64,000 nucleotides of DNA from the NCBI GenBank assembly GCA_049487715.1, contig CP150547.1, positions 1,240,001 through 1,304,000 of the forward strand, read 5' to 3'. The translations under genes were made by a program, and so were the position numbers. The first letter of the stretch is position 1, and each line of letters opens with the position of its first letter. Shown one piece after another: positions 18,612 through 29,085 of this stretch. The DNA comes from Pycnococcus provasolii (Eukaryota; Chlorophyta; Pseudoscourfieldiophyceae; Pseudoscourfieldiales). The notes below the pieces were generated by a model. That model was not told where the DNA came from and did not search any database. It saw only the letters and a list, made by a program, of their open reading frames with translations.

Positions 18612-19928
18612 TTAGCGGCGACGCCGCGAAAATAGGCGAGCGCGCTTATCTTCGCAGTCACGACGTGCGTATTCCGCCTGTGCCTCAGGCATCAATTCTG
18701 ACATCAGCCTAACACGCTCCTCGTACGGCGGATGCGTCGAAAGTACCGTGGGCGGCTCAACGATGACAACGGCGCGACCACCTGCACCGCGTGCCATACC
18801 CGCCTGCATCACCTGCGTCACGTTGTGCAGGCGACGATGCGCGTTAATCGCGCCACGTGGGTCGTAGCACGCAGCTGCGGCGATCTTCAATCCCAAGTGG
18901 TCGGCTTCGCGCTCCATTTCTCTGCTAAATGGCAGATTAATTCCAAGAGTCGTCGCTTGGCTGAGCAGCAGCGCAAGGATGAAATCGCCGAATAGCACGC
19001 TCGTGAATAGCATGGCGCTCGTGACCATACTCTTCGTCGCCTTCTCCACGCCATGGCGGCACACGACGTGTGCCACCTCGTGTCCGAGCACGGCGGCAAG
19101 CTCGTCCTCCGGCGCGCCTCGATATAGGTCGAGAAGCGCGGTTGTGCACACGATGTGATTTCCGGGCAAAGCAAACGCGTTCGGCTCATTGGCTCTGATG
19201 ACGGCGACGCGCCAGCGATGCTGCTTGTCCTCGGCATTCTTGGCAGCGGCTTCCATTGTCTTCCTCTTTTTTTTATCGCGCTTGTCGACGAGGTTGAGCT
19301 TACGCGCGCCAGACACGAGGCGCCTCGCAACGTCCTTCACGTGCTTAACGTCTGGATGGTTGTTGGGAAGCAGCCTTTTCTTCGCCGCGGCGTCGTTCAG
19401 CACCTGCGCGAACGCCTCGCGTCCCATTTCCACCTCACCTTTGCGGCTGACGAGTATGCACCTCGACCTGTTGGTGATGGGAACCGTTTCGAGGTGCGTA
19501 AGGTACACGACGCCTGCGCCCGCGGTGGTTGTGGCGAGCACGACGTGCCAAGTTTTGAATCTGCTCCGACTTGTTGTTGCTTGTGTGCCTGCCGTGGCTT
19601 GTCCGTTATTTCCCATGAAACGCTGGTACGAAGGTCTCGGCGCGACGATGACTTCCGACGACGACGGCGTGCATGCGAACGACCTCGCTAGCGATCTCTT
19701 GGTATGTCTATGTATATGCTGCTGCTGGTTGGACGTGGACGTGGCCAGGCTCCTCACCAAGTGCGTCGAGTGTTTGCCAATAGCCACCCTATTTGAGCCA
19801 GCAACACCTACTGAAGTGGCTGAGAAGAGCCTACCGGAAGCACACGCCGCATATGCCGCATACGCCAAGCGCATACCGGAAGGGCGCACCGTGGGCATCA
19901 TCATCACCAGCGTCGTCGTCGTCAGCAT
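18612..19928 (-). CDS. OMA1-like M48 zinc metallopeptidase, mitochondrial type
   Basis: 438 residues from the ATG at 19926-19928; longer in-frame leaders upstream are Pro/Ser low complexity and unlikely. The N-terminus is Arg/Ser/Ala rich without acidic residues, like a mitochondrial presequence, and is followed by a transmembrane helix (VVLATTTAGAGVVYLT). The protease core has the zinc motif HEVAHVVCRHG near residue 281, a hydrophobic hairpin (AMLFTSVLFGDFILALLLSQ) and the third ligand region EMEREADHLGLKIAAAACYD. A terminal STHPPYEERV motif is also typical of M48C enzymes. OMA1 cleaves inner-membrane proteins upon stress. A 3'-flank element follows the stop codon. Confidence 0.9.
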   Translation of the reverse strand: MLTTTTLVMMMPTVRPSGMRLAYAAYAACASGRLFSATSVGVAGSNRVAIGKHSTHLVRSLATSTSNQQQHIHRHTKRSLARSFACTPSSSEVIVAPRPSYQRFMGNNGQATAGTQATTSRSRFKTWHVVLATTTAGAGVVYLTHLETVPITNRSRCILVSRKGEVEMGREAFAQVLNDAAAKKRLLPNNHPDVKHVKDVARRLVSGARKLNLVDKRDKKKRKTMEAAAKNAEDKQHRWRVAVIRANEPNAFALPGNHIVCTTALLDLYRGAPEDELAAVLGHEVAHVVCRHGVEKATKSMVTSAMLFTSVLFGDFILALLLSQATTLGINLPFSREMEREADHLGLKIAAAACYDPRGAINAHRRLHNVTQVMQAGMARGAGGRAVVIVEPPTVLSTHPPYEERVRLMSELMPEAQAEYARRDCEDKRARLFSRRRR

Positions 19929-20808
19929 TTTGAGAGCTGAGAGCTGAGACTGCGACTGCGACTGTGCTGAGGGGGGGGGGAGAAGGAGCGGGAACGGGAG
20001 ACGGGAAGACGGGAAGGGAACGTACGGCAAACAGCTCAAAGGGGGTTCCCCGGAGAAGGACGAAGGAGTTCGGGAGCCCTGGGAAAGGGAATCGGAAGGG
20101 GAAGGGGGATCGGAAGGGGAAGGGGAAGGGGAGGGAAGGGGGCTGGTTCGACCTCCAAATTTCGCCCACCCCAGTAGGAAGGTACCCCACCCCACGGGAA
20201 AAAAGGCGGATCCGTCAACGTATCGCGTGATGTTGCCAGCCTTTTCTTTCGAAGCTCAACGAAGCTCCTCCAAAACGCCCGGGGAATCCCCTACTGTATT
20301 TACCGCGTTGGCAACATTGCACCAGTCATCATTGCAATCATGGAAGGTACTTCCTACTGAGGGTTGGCGACATTCGTCGAACCGAGCCTTTCGACGGGTA
20401 GGTCGACGGGCAGGACTGTCTGAAGAGCGTTGAGAAGCAAAAGAAAAAAAGGACCAAATGCCCCGACCAGACCTTAGAGCCAGAAAGCCAGAGAATGAAG
20501 AAATTCGCAAAGTGTGGCTCCATGAGATGATGAGAGGGAGGAATACCTACCCGGTAACGCTGCTGGCCTGGGGGAACTTTTGATGCGAGCCACACTGTTC
20601 AGATCAGAGGGGGCACGTTTTTTATTACGTCACATTCCACCTTTTTTCGGGGTCCCCGAAATTGCCCATCTGCTTGCTCAGAGACCCTCCTCCCCTCCGC
20701 TCCCCTCCGCCCCCCTTGCACAACAACACTCCACCCGCGCGCCCTCCCACAACGCCGCGCGAAACAACGCCGAGATCGTAGGTGTGCCGCCTGGCGGCGG
20801 TGGGCGCA
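19929..20808. other. Intergenic region between the M48 and WD40 genes
   Basis: Shared 5' region of a divergent pair. It contains a purine-rich GGGAAGGGGAAGGGG-like block (19970-20140), an A-rich tract near 20440, and a 9-bp inverted repeat GTGTGGCTC/GAGCCACAC (20513-20521 and 20586-20594). No telomere-like tract is seen and no coding frame is convincing. Confidence 0.5.
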
Positions 20809-22098
20809 ATGGCCGGTGCCGGGACAGGGACGAGCGAAAGTACAGGTACCGGTACGAAAGGGGAGGAAGTCGAGCTCCTCGTCAAGTTGCAAGGGCACGA
20901 CCTGGGAATACGCTCCGCGCGGTTCTCCAACGACGCGTCGCGGTTCGTTACGGCGTCTAACGATGGCACAGCCAAGGTGTGGGACGCGAACAATTGGTCT
21001 TGCCTAGCCTTGTTGAAGTGGCACGAGGTGACTGTGCACAGTGCAGTCTTCAACTTCGACAACACGAAGGTGACAACCGCAAGCTTCGACAAAACGGCGG
21101 CCATCTTCGACGTTGCAACCGGCCGGTGCCTTCGCGTCCTCAGGGGACATAGGAACGACGTGCGAAGCTCAACTTTCAGCCCCGACGGCAGGCACGTGCT
21201 CACAGCTAGCTTCGATAGGACAGCCGTCGTATGGGATGCCGCCACGGGAGAGGTCGTGCGCAAGTTTGAGGGGCACAGAGACTGGGTGTTCTCCGCCAAC
21301 TACAGCGATGATGGGAAGAAGATTGTCACCGCAAGCGGCGACTACACCTGCAAAGTGTGGGACACCGAAACGGGAACGTGCATCAACACGCTCAAGGGGC
21401 ACTCGAGTCTCGTCAACTCGGCAAGCTTCAGTCCTGACGGGTCGCAAGTCGTCAGCTCGAGCCATGACAAAACCAGCAGGGTGTGGGACACCGTGACGGG
21501 AGCTTGTGTGCGAATTCTCGAGGGGCACGTCGGCCGCGTCTTCTCCGCGAGATTCAGTCCGTGCGGAACGCGCGTCGTCACGGCAAGTGACGACAACCTC
21601 GCCAAGGTGTGGGACGTCGCCTCCGACGTTCCGACGGGCAAGGGGAAATGTGTGCATACGCTCGCCAGCCATACAAGCTGGGTAAACTCGGCGTGCTTTA
21701 GCCCCGATGGCACAAGCGTGCTCACAGGTAGCTCGGACAGCTCCGCGCTTCTGTGGAGCGTGCCGATGTCTGAGCTCGGCAAAAAGAGAATGGCGTCTAT
21801 ATCTGCTGCGAAAGCTCTCGCGGAGGCAGGAGCAGGAGCAGGAGCCGCAGCAAGAGCAGGAGCGGCGTCAGGAGCAGGAGCGGCTGCGGCGGCGGGCTCG
21901 GCTGCGGCTGCGGCTGCGGCGGCAACGCCGGCTGGAATTCCGCCGACGACTGCTGCGAACGTTGCCGCAGAGAAAGCAGAAGAGGAGGGAACATATTTGG
22001 ACCAAAGTCGCAAGCACCGAAGGGGTGATGATGACGGCAGCGGCGCATTGTCTGCAGACGAAAAGGATGCAAAGAAATCGCGCGTCACGCTGGAATGA
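20809..22098 (+). CDS. WD40-repeat protein, seven-bladed propeller
   Basis: 429 residues from the ATG at 20809. Seven consecutive WD repeats run from about residue 25 to 320, each with the GH...WD pattern: LQGHDLGIRSARF/AKVWD, LKWHEVTVHSAVF/AAIFD, LRGHRNDVRSSTF/AVVWD, FEGHRDWVFSANY/CKVWD, LKGHSSLVNSASF/SRVWD, LEGHVGRVFSARF/AKVWD, LASHTSWVNSACF/ALLW. The tail is Ala/Gly-rich, then acidic and basic (RKHRRGDDDGSGALSADEKD). Propellers of this regularity serve as interaction platforms; the specific complex cannot be named. The very even repeats suggest internal duplication. TGTAA at 22106-22110 just after the stop. Confidence 0.9.
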   Translation: MAGAGTGTSESTGTGTKGEEVELLVKLQGHDLGIRSARFSNDASRFVTASNDGTAKVWDANNWSCLALLKWHEVTVHSAVFNFDNTKVTTASFDKTAAIFDVATGRCLRVLRGHRNDVRSSTFSPDGRHVLTASFDRTAVVWDAATGEVVRKFEGHRDWVFSANYSDDGKKIVTASGDYTCKVWDTETGTCINTLKGHSSLVNSASFSPDGSQVVSSSHDKTSRVWDTVTGACVRILEGHVGRVFSARFSPCGTRVVTASDDNLAKVWDVASDVPTGKGKCVHTLASHTSWVNSACFSPDGTSVLTGSSDSSALLWSVPMSELGKKRMASISAAKALAEAGAGAGAAARAGAASGAGAAAAAGSAAAAAAAATPAGIPPTTAANVAAEKAEEEGTYLDQSRKHRRGDDDGSGALSADEKDAKKSRVTLE

Positions 22099-22386
22099 AT
22101 GAATGTGTAATTACTTTATTTGAAATATGGAATGAAAACAAATTGATGACAAGTAATTTGTAGCGGGTGCGCTAAGGCGAGCGGCGGTACAATGGTGTGC
22201 CGCCGGCGACGAGGGCGCCACTGCCTGTGAGTAGAAAGTAAAGTAAGAGAGGTTGTTACACGTGAGGAAAAGGGGAAATCAAACAAACTTCAAACAAAAC
22301 AGAAATTCATTTACATCTTTCAAATTCATTTAACTATTTCTTCAACGTTCGTTTTACAAAACTATCATCTTCCTGTAAACTTGTAA

Positions 22387-22418
22387 ACTACACTCCATGG
22401 CTGAATGAGCGATCTTAG
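22387..22418 (-). repeat. 3'-flank element, short copy downstream of the membrane J-protein gene
   Basis: AACTACACTCCATGGCTGAA followed by TGAGCGATCTTAGC: the stop-proximal part of the dispersed element, 20 bp from the stop codon of the minus-strand gene. The rest of the 22099-22437 gap is A/T-rich 3' UTR-like sequence with TTACA (TGTAA on the minus strand) at 22311. Confidence 0.65.
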
Positions 22419-22437
22419 CACTGGTCTATCCAATCAA

Positions 22438-24753
22438 CTACTTTCTTCTCCTGTGGCTGCCTGCTCCTCCTTTTCTCGCCCTTGACCGTGTGGATCCTTT
22501 CTGGTCAGCCTGCTGCTGATGCTGCTCGGCATACAAGTCAGTACCAGTGCGTAGCGCGTACAGGTGTGCGGCATACTCCTTCAGGCGATACTCGTCGCTC
22601 AAGATCTCGCTCGCAGTCTGGACGCGACGGCACGCCTCCTCGCAGCCAACGGCGCCACCGCACTTGTCAGGGTGAACCTTCAAAATCAGCCGTCGATGCG
22701 CTTTCTTCACCATCGTTGCGACCGCCTCCATGTCCACCTCGCGGCCTTTCGACGTCTCGCGCGTTGGCACCTCCTCGAGCTGGAGAACCTTGAAGTAGTC
22801 GTCACATGCCAGAACGCGTGCAATCTCACCCTCCGCCCCTTTCGGCACGTCGGTAGACAGCAGCACCTCGCCATCAGTCATGGGAGGTCCTGTGGGTGGT
22901 GGGCCGCCGTAACCGTCGCCGCCGCTGCCCGCCGTGCCAAAGAGAAGCCAGGCGACGAGCGTGACGACGCCTATGGGCACCCAAAGGTACCACGGAAGGA
23001 AATAGTGCGCCCACCCAAAGACAAACCACGCCGCGAGGAAGGTCCAAAAATTGCTGATGCCCGTCACGATGGAGAAGAGCGCTAGTGCGCCCCCAGCTAG
23101 GCTGTATCCTCCCCCACCGCACATCCAGAAGAGCAGGAGAAATGGCCACAACGCCGTTAGCAGGAGGAATCGGCGCTGAATGGCCATGCCGATGCAGACA
23201 GGTAAAGTCACGAACCAGCACGGATTCCAGACAAATAAATCTAGCGGGATGCGCAAGCTCGAATCGTAGAGGAGAGAAAGCAGCGCAATTGTCACGAACA
23301 GAGCCAGGCGAACGACAATGAACGTGAAGCCTGCGCCAAGCACGGCAGAGAGCACGAGCACGGCATGTGCAGCAACAGCAAATTTGCTGTCAATGTCCTT
23401 GTACTGCCTCTTTCTGGCGATCTTTTTAGTAAGCCAGAGATGCGTACTCGTGTACCGCTTCCTTGCCGCGTTCGCGACGCCGCGTATGAGCAGTCGCATG
23501 GCTGTTGCCGGCTTGTCTGGCTTCGTTTTGTCTGGCTTCGTTTCACCTTGTTTGTCGTTGTCGTTGTCGTTGTCGTTGCCAGTGTTGGTGTCTGTGTTGC
23601 TGGATGATGAGGAGGCATGATGGTCGTGGTTTGTGTCACGTCCAAAGTGCCTGTTCACCTCGGCGGGCAAATGGGCAAACATGCTCGGTGCAAGCCTCGA
23701 CGCCTTCTCCGCCATGCGAGCCGCCTTCGGCATATCGCCAGCACGCATGGCACCCTGAGCTGCTGCGGCTGCCGCCTCCGCCGCCTCCACGTTTGCGCGC
23801 ATCAGAACATCAGGTGAGTTCTGAGACTCTGGCGTGGAACACTGCGGCGAGGGAGGGTTGCTTGTGTCGTCGTACTCCTGACTTTGTTGTTGGCCTTCGT
23901 GTTGCTGCTGCGACGACGACGACGGCGGCGATCGATGCGCACGATTCGCAGCCTTTGCCGCCTCCTCCTCCTTTCTCTTTTGCGCCTTTTCACGTTTTTT
24001 CGCCTTGCGTGCCTCCGCTTCTTGCTTTCGTCGCCGTTCCTCCTCCAGCCGAGCTGCCGCAGCGGCCCGTCTTGCCTCTGCTGCAGCACGCTCCGCATCT
24101 TCTGCCGCCTCGCGTTCCTTGCGCCTTTGCTCCTCTTCCTCCTCTCTCTTTTTGCGTTCAACTTTCGCCTTTTTGGAGTTCGGGTCGAAGAAAGTGCCTT
24201 TGAGCCATTCGTCAGGCGTGCTTGCCGCCCTCGCTGGTGCTGTTGGCGACGCCTGCATGCCCCTTCGGTTGTTTGTGGTACCTCCGCTGTAGTTGCTGTT
24301 GGCTTGTCGTCCATTGTGACGCGTGCGATGGCTTGATATGTCCTCGACAAGAATTTCTTCGAAGACTTCCACCCCTTCGACGCCGTCGTGGTTGTCGTCG
24401 TTGTTCCCTCGCGCCGCCTGAGGATTTCCCGTGACGTTCACGTGCTGCCATTCGTCCTGGCTGTCTGAGGACGCCGACGAGTTGGAGTTTCTCCTCGTGT
24501 TGTTTCCCAGGCGTCTTGCTCCGCCCCCCGCCCCCCCTCCGACGTCGAGTTCGTCGTCGATTTGCCTTCTCGCGGGCGAGACGGGCGTCGGCGGCGTGGA
24601 GTAGTCGTCGTGCGAGGCTGCGCGAGGCTGCGCGTCGTTGGCTTCTTGCGGTTGCGAGGGTTCTGCGGAGAGGTGCGAGGCGAGTGGCGGTATCATAAGC
24701 GGTACATTTCCTTGAGGTTTTTCGTCACCAGGTACGACAACGTCAGGCGCCAT
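22438..24753 (-). CDS. Multi-span membrane J-domain protein (DNAJC14-like layout)
   Basis: 771 residues. The N-terminal half is disordered and charged, with a long Arg/Glu/Ala coiled coil (EEEEQRRKEREAAEDAERAA and following) around residues 195-270. Residues about 445-630 contain several hydrophobic spans (AVLVLSAVLGAGFTFIVV, WFVTLPVCIGMAI, LLLTALWPFLLLFWMC, FWTFLAAWFVFGW, WVPIGVVTLVAWLLFG). The J domain follows at 645-725 (DYFKVLQLEEVPT, HRRLILKVHPDKCGG, VQTASEILSDEYR), with an insertion of CxxC type after HPD. A C-terminal J domain after membrane helices resembles DNAJC14-like ER chaperones that recruit Hsp70 to the membrane. The tail is Lys/Arg-rich. Divergent from the coiled-coil gene across a telomere-like tract. 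Confidence 0.82.
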   Translation of the reverse strand: MAPDVVVPGDEKPQGNVPLMIPPLASHLSAEPSQPQEANDAQPRAASHDDYSTPPTPVSPARRQIDDELDVGGGAGGGARRLGNNTRRNSNSSASSDSQDEWQHVNVTGNPQAARGNNDDNHDGVEGVEVFEEILVEDISSHRTRHNGRQANSNYSGGTTNNRRGMQASPTAPARAASTPDEWLKGTFFDPNSKKAKVERKKREEEEEQRRKEREAAEDAERAAAEARRAAAAARLEEERRRKQEAEARKAKKREKAQKRKEEEAAKAANRAHRSPPSSSSQQQHEGQQQSQEYDDTSNPPSPQCSTPESQNSPDVLMRANVEAAEAAAAAAQGAMRAGDMPKAARMAEKASRLAPSMFAHLPAEVNRHFGRDTNHDHHASSSSSNTDTNTGNDNDNDNDKQGETKPDKTKPDKPATAMRLLIRGVANAARKRYTSTHLWLTKKIARKRQYKDIDSKFAVAAHAVLVLSAVLGAGFTFIVVRLALFVTIALLSLLYDSSLRIPLDLFVWNPCWFVTLPVCIGMAIQRRFLLLTALWPFLLLFWMCGGGGYSLAGGALALFSIVTGISNFWTFLAAWFVFGWAHYFLPWYLWVPIGVVTLVAWLLFGTAGSGGDGYGGPPPTGPPMTDGEVLLSTDVPKGAEGEIARVLACDDYFKVLQLEEVPTRETSKGREVDMEAVATMVKKAHRRLILKVHPDKCGGAVGCEEACRRVQTASEILSDEYRLKEYAAHLYALRTGTDLYAEQHQQQADQKGSTRSRARKGGAGSHRRRK

Positions 24754-24909
24754 CCCTCCGTTGCGTTGCTTTCCTTACTTGTTGTGGCAGTGTTGTGAGT
24801 GCTGAGAACGGGAGGCTGAGAAAATATGAAAAGGCGAGGCAAAAGGACGGAAGAACCGGTCCTTGGGAGGGGGGGAAAGCAGGGGGGGGGGGAAGCAGGC
24901 CAAAGCCCG

Positions 24910-24951
24910 AACCCTAACCCTAACCCTAACATAACCCTAACCCTAACCCTC
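24910..24951 (-). promoter_or_regulatory. Telomere-like tract between the membrane J-protein and coiled-coil genes
   Basis: AACCCTAACCCTAACCCTAA with one imperfect unit (CATAACCC), then two further units. It starts 157 bp upstream of the J-protein start codon. The rest of 24754-25454 holds G-rich and C-rich homopolymer tracts (24865-24890, 25145-25160) and the 5' region of the plus-strand gene. Confidence 0.6.
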
Positions 24952-25454
24952 ACCCAGGTCTTGCCTCTTTCAAGAGCCCTGGCAGCCTGGGACCCCCCCA
25001 CCCCTAATACCCTCCTCAATCCACCTCAAGGCTCAAGCAAGGCTGCATTCCATGCTTCAAAGTTCAATGCAAGGTGCCGTTGCTTTTCTTTCTTTTTTGA
25101 TTTTTTTCCGGTTTGGTTTGGTTTGCTAACCCCCGCGGGCAGCCCCCCCCCCCCGGCAGCCCGGGGTTGGGTTGGAAGGGAGAAAGCAGGGGTTCTCCTC
25201 TCCTCTCCCGCGTTGCCCACCTAGGCTTGCCAGAGAAGGAAGGGGTTCTCAGGACTCAGGACTGTTCGTTTCGTTTCGTTGTTGCCCCCCGCGGGCTTCT
25301 TTTTCGTTTTTCCCCTCCCTCCGCTCGAACTCGCGCGACTCAAACCTCAACTCGACAGACTCCTCCCCAGTCCCCTCCCGCCCGGGGTCCGGGGTCCGGT
25401 TTTCAAGTCGCACAAGTGAGCATACAGTAGTAGTACTTAAATAAGCACACCCTC

Positions 25455-26489
25455 ATGGCTGCCCTCGTCGGACTCGTAGGCGGGCTCGTAGGCATCGCGC
25501 TCGAAAACCGACGCCAAGCGGCGTGCGCGGACGTCTCGAGGCTGCAGGGCGAACTCGCACTCGTCATGGACACCGCGCTCGAACGAGAGAGCGAAATCTC
25601 TGCCGAAATTGTTAACCTGCGCTCCAAGGTGGAGAAGCTCACGGCGCTGCAGCAGCGCAACGAGCACCTCGCGGAGAAGAACGGACAACTCGCGGAGAAG
25701 GCGACTGCGTCAGCCAACCTCGCGTCCAAGCTCACGGGAATGCTGCGCTCCAAGGAGAAGGCGATGGACGCGCTCGCGTCGGAGAAGCGTGCCGTGGATG
25801 CGGAGAAGGAGGAACTCATGGCGGCACGTGCGGCTCTCGACGCGCAGCTGCAGGAGCAGCGCCAGCGCCTGCTCGAGTGGAGGAGCGCAATCGCACACCT
25901 GCTCGCCTCCGCGCGCTTTCAGGACGAGGCGAGCGCGGAGGATGCGGCTGTTCTGCGCAACCTTCTCACGCAAATTGAGTCGGAGACGGGGCCGGCAGAG
26001 GAGAGGTTGGCGGACAGGGGTGAGAAGTTCGGCAGTACGCTCTCGCTGAGCCTCGGCGGGCTCGTGTCCACACTGTCGATGCCTGGGCAGGCTCTGCTTG
26101 CTGGTGTCCTGCACTCGGCTGCGACGAGTGCGAACGAGGCGAGCTCACCAACAAGCCACTCCCTGCCGTCGCCGCCTGCACCACGAGCCAAGTCGCCGAA
26201 GCGGCTAAACGAGCGACCGGAAGGATTTGACGACACTCACGTTCTCAACCCGCCTACGAAAGCTGCTCCTTCCACGAATAGCCGACCGGCGTTGGCAGAT
26301 CGCTCCAACAAGACAGCGACGACGACGACACCGACGAGCGGTGGAAAGTCGAAGTCAAAGGGTGGCAGCTGGCGCTTCACGTGGGGTTCGAAGAAGCAGC
26401 AGCAGCAGCAGCAAAAGCAAGTTCTAGGCAGCCCTGTATTTGCTGCGAAGGACGACGAGCTTGTGTGCGCGCTCTCCCCCGCTCAATAG
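25455..26489 (+). CDS. Coiled-coil protein with N-terminal hydrophobic segment, unknown function
   Basis: 344 residues. MAALVGLVGGLVGIALENRR is a short hydrophobic, Gly-zipper-like N-terminus that could insert into a membrane. Residues about 20-185 are a long heptad-rich coiled coil (ALVMDTALERESEISAEIVN, RSKVEKLTALQQRNEHLAEK). The C-terminal part is Ser/Pro/Lys-rich and disordered, ending with a Gln run (poly-CAG, 26397-26413). I do not recognise a named family. Membrane-associated tethers or vesicle golgins share this kind of layout, but that is only analogy. The start ATG follows a short AT-rich leader. Confidence 0.7.
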   Translation: MAALVGLVGGLVGIALENRRQAACADVSRLQGELALVMDTALERESEISAEIVNLRSKVEKLTALQQRNEHLAEKNGQLAEKATASANLASKLTGMLRSKEKAMDALASEKRAVDAEKEELMAARAALDAQLQEQRQRLLEWRSAIAHLLASARFQDEASAEDAAVLRNLLTQIESETGPAEERLADRGEKFGSTLSLSLGGLVSTLSMPGQALLAGVLHSAATSANEASSPTSHSLPSPPAPRAKSPKRLNERPEGFDDTHVLNPPTKAAPSTNSRPALADRSNKTATTTTPTSGGKSKSKGGSWRFTWGSKKQQQQQQKQVLGSPVFAAKDDELVCALSPAQ

Positions 26490-26818
26490 GTGGTGGCAGA
26501 AAGACGGGAAGGAGGATAGGGAGAACGACAACGTCGGGCGACAACTGAGCGCCCACACCCCGTCTGTGCTGTGCCGCTCTTCCGCCTTCTCCTCACTCCT
26601 TCTATTTGTTTTTTTTTGGCTCGCTTGTGGGTGGTGCTACCCGCAAGTGTGTGGAGTTTGGTAAGAAAAAAAACAAAAATTGAGCCAGAGAACCAAACCC
26701 GTGTTGTGGTCAAGTCTCGATGTCCCGTCTTTTTTGTTTTGTCTACGGTTGTATCTCCGGTTTTGCAAGTCCAGCAGATTTTTACACGTGATAGTCTCGC
26801 AGAAGAAACAATGTCAAT
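26490..26818. other. Convergent gap between the coiled-coil and ubiquitin-eL40 genes
   Basis: Convergent 3' ends. TTACA at 26782-26786 is a TGTAA signal for the minus-strand ubiquitin fusion, 32 bp past its stop. T- and A-rich runs only; nothing else seen. Confidence 0.5.
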
Positions 26819-27379
<561 letters not shown>

Positions 27380-27515
27380 GAGCCTCGTGTGGGCAGGCCA
27401 CATGCCCTGCCTTGCCTGCTTTCTTGGCGGAGCAGGCCCAAAGAGCTCCCTCCGCCTGGTTCCGTGCTCCACGTGACGTAGCACCCTTAATTCCCCCCTC
27501 CCTCCCTCCCTCTCT

Positions 27516-28838
27516 ATGGCGGCCGCCTCCCTTGTCTCGTCACCGGCGGGGGCGCACCTTAGTCGGATGTTAGACGCCGACCTTGCTGCCTTGGAGGCAC
27601 ACGCCATAATAGCGCCTTCGTCGTTGCTTGCTTCTTCTTCCAAGAAGAATAAGAACCATGAGAATAATAACCATGACACGTTGGGTGTTGTTGTGGAATC
27701 AGGAAGTGATGATGGTGACATCACTGGAATAACGTCGGAGGCATGTGTTGAGTCGTCTTCGCGGCAAACACGTTCGTTGCGGTCCTCTTCAGCGCCAAGC
27801 GACTTGGAACGACACTCGTCAAAAATCACTACGAACACAAACGAAGTGCACGACGCGCTACTAACGGCGAATCCGCAAAGGCATACGTTCTTTCCCATCA
27901 CGCACAGGGCGGTGTACGAATTCTACAAAAAAGCCATGGCGAGCTTCTGGACAGTCGAGGAGGTGGACCTCTCTGCAGACCTGCGCGACTACCGCGTGCT
28001 CACCGCTGACGAAAAGCACTTTATTAAGACGGTGCTCGCCTTCTTCGCCGCGTCGGACGGAATCGTCACCGAGAACCTGGCGGCGCGCTTTCTCGACGAG
28101 GTGCAGCTCCCAGAGGCTCGCGCCTTCTACGGCTTTCAGATTGCCATGGAGAACGTGCACGGCGAGATGTACAGCCTGCTCATCGAGACGTACATCGACG
28201 ACGGCGACGAAAAGCGGCGCCTGCTGAATGGTGTGACGCACATACCTGCCATCAAGAGAAAGGCGGAGTGGGCGCAGAGGCACATCGCGAGCTCCGCAAG
28301 CTTCGCCGAGCGCCTCGTCGCGTTTGCGTGCGTCGAGGGAATCTTCTTCTCCGGAGCCTTTTGCTCCATCTTCTGGCTGAAAAAGCGGCACATGATGCCC
28401 GGGCTGACATTCAGCAACGAGCTCATAAGCCGCGACGAGGGGTTGCACACGGACTTTGCTTGCCACCTGTACACGGACGTGCTCCACGAAACGAACCGGC
28501 TGCAGACGTCTGAGGTGCTCGCAGTTGTCACGGAGGCTGTTGAGGTGGAGAAGCACTTCGTCATGGAAAGCCTTCCCGTGGCGCTCATTGGCATGAACTG
28601 CGTGCTTATGGGCGAGTACATCGAATTTGTGGCTGACCGCTTGCTCGTCAGCCTTGGCCTTGAGCGGCACTACAACGTCAGCAACCCGTTCGACTTCATG
28701 GAGCAGATTTCGCTCCAGGGTAAGGCGAACTTCTTTGAGCGAAGAGTTGGCGAATACGCGCGCGCGAACGTCGCGTCGTCTGACTTGCTCGCCGCCGGGC
28801 GGGACTCGTTCGTGTTCACGACGGAGGAGGACTTCTGA
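27516..28838 (+). CDS. RNR2: Ribonucleoside-diphosphate reductase small subunit (R2), class Ia
   Basis: 440 residues. After a Ser/Asn-rich extension of about 125 residues, the conserved R2 fold begins ([20 protein letters not shown]). Iron and radical residues are visible: the helix with Glu and His of [19 protein letters not shown], including the tyrosyl-radical position, [19 protein letters not shown], and [13 protein letters not shown] with the last Glu and His ligands. The C-terminus FVFTTEEDF matches the R1-binding tail. R2 generates the tyrosyl radical for dNTP synthesis in the cytosol/nucleus. The polar N-terminal extension is longer than usual and could carry localisation or degradation signals. 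A 3'-flank element begins 18 bp after the stop; TGTAA at 28961. Confidence 0.98.
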   Translation: MAAASLVSSPAGAHLSRMLDADLAALEAHAIIAPSSLLASSSKKNKNHENNNHDTLGVVVESGSDDGDITGITSEACVESSSRQTRSLRSSSAPSDLERHSSKITTNTNEVHDALLTANPQRHTFFPITHRAVYEFYKKAMASFWTVEEVDLSADLRDYRVLTADEKHFIKTVLAFFAASDGIVTENLAARFLDEVQLPEARAFYGFQIAMENVHGEMYSLLIETYIDDGDEKRRLLNGVTHIPAIKRKAEWAQRHIASSASFAERLVAFACVEGIFFSGAFCSIFWLKKRHMMPGLTFSNELISRDEGLHTDFACHLYTDVLHETNRLQTSEVLAVVTEAVEVEKHFVMESLPVALIGMNCVLMGEYIEFVADRLLVSLGLERHYNVSNPFDFMEQISLQGKANFFERRVGEYARANVASSDLLAAGRDSFVFTTEEDF

Positions 28839-28855
28839 TATGAGTATATCCTTCC

Positions 28856-29085
28856 TTCAGTAATAGAGTGTGCTTTACCTTGTCCAACGGTCGTCTATTC
28901 ACACCACTCACATGCACCACTCAGCCCATTCAGCGGCGCCATTCAGCAGCAGCGCGTTTTTGTAACGTGGAGCTGGTTTCGAAGCAGCTTTAGGCCACTT
29001 TTTCATTGGCGTCCGGCGTAAGAGCTCGGGTCCTTGCACTTGTCGTGGCTGTTGTCGTCGCCATCGCCTCCAACCGTGCATCCGT
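28856..29085 (+). repeat. 3'-flank element, longest copy, downstream of RNR2
   Basis: Sense with RNR2. In order it contains a CTTCAGTAATAGAGTG block, GTCCAACGGTCGTC, CATTCAGCAGCAGCGCG, TGTAACGTGGAGCTGG, TGGCGTCCGGCG, GTCGTCGCCATCG and CCAACCGTGCATC. The first part matches the copy at 18431-18586 and the last part matches the copy at 37598-37690, so this copy links both halves of the family. It includes a TGTAA polyadenylation-type motif. Confidence 0.75.
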
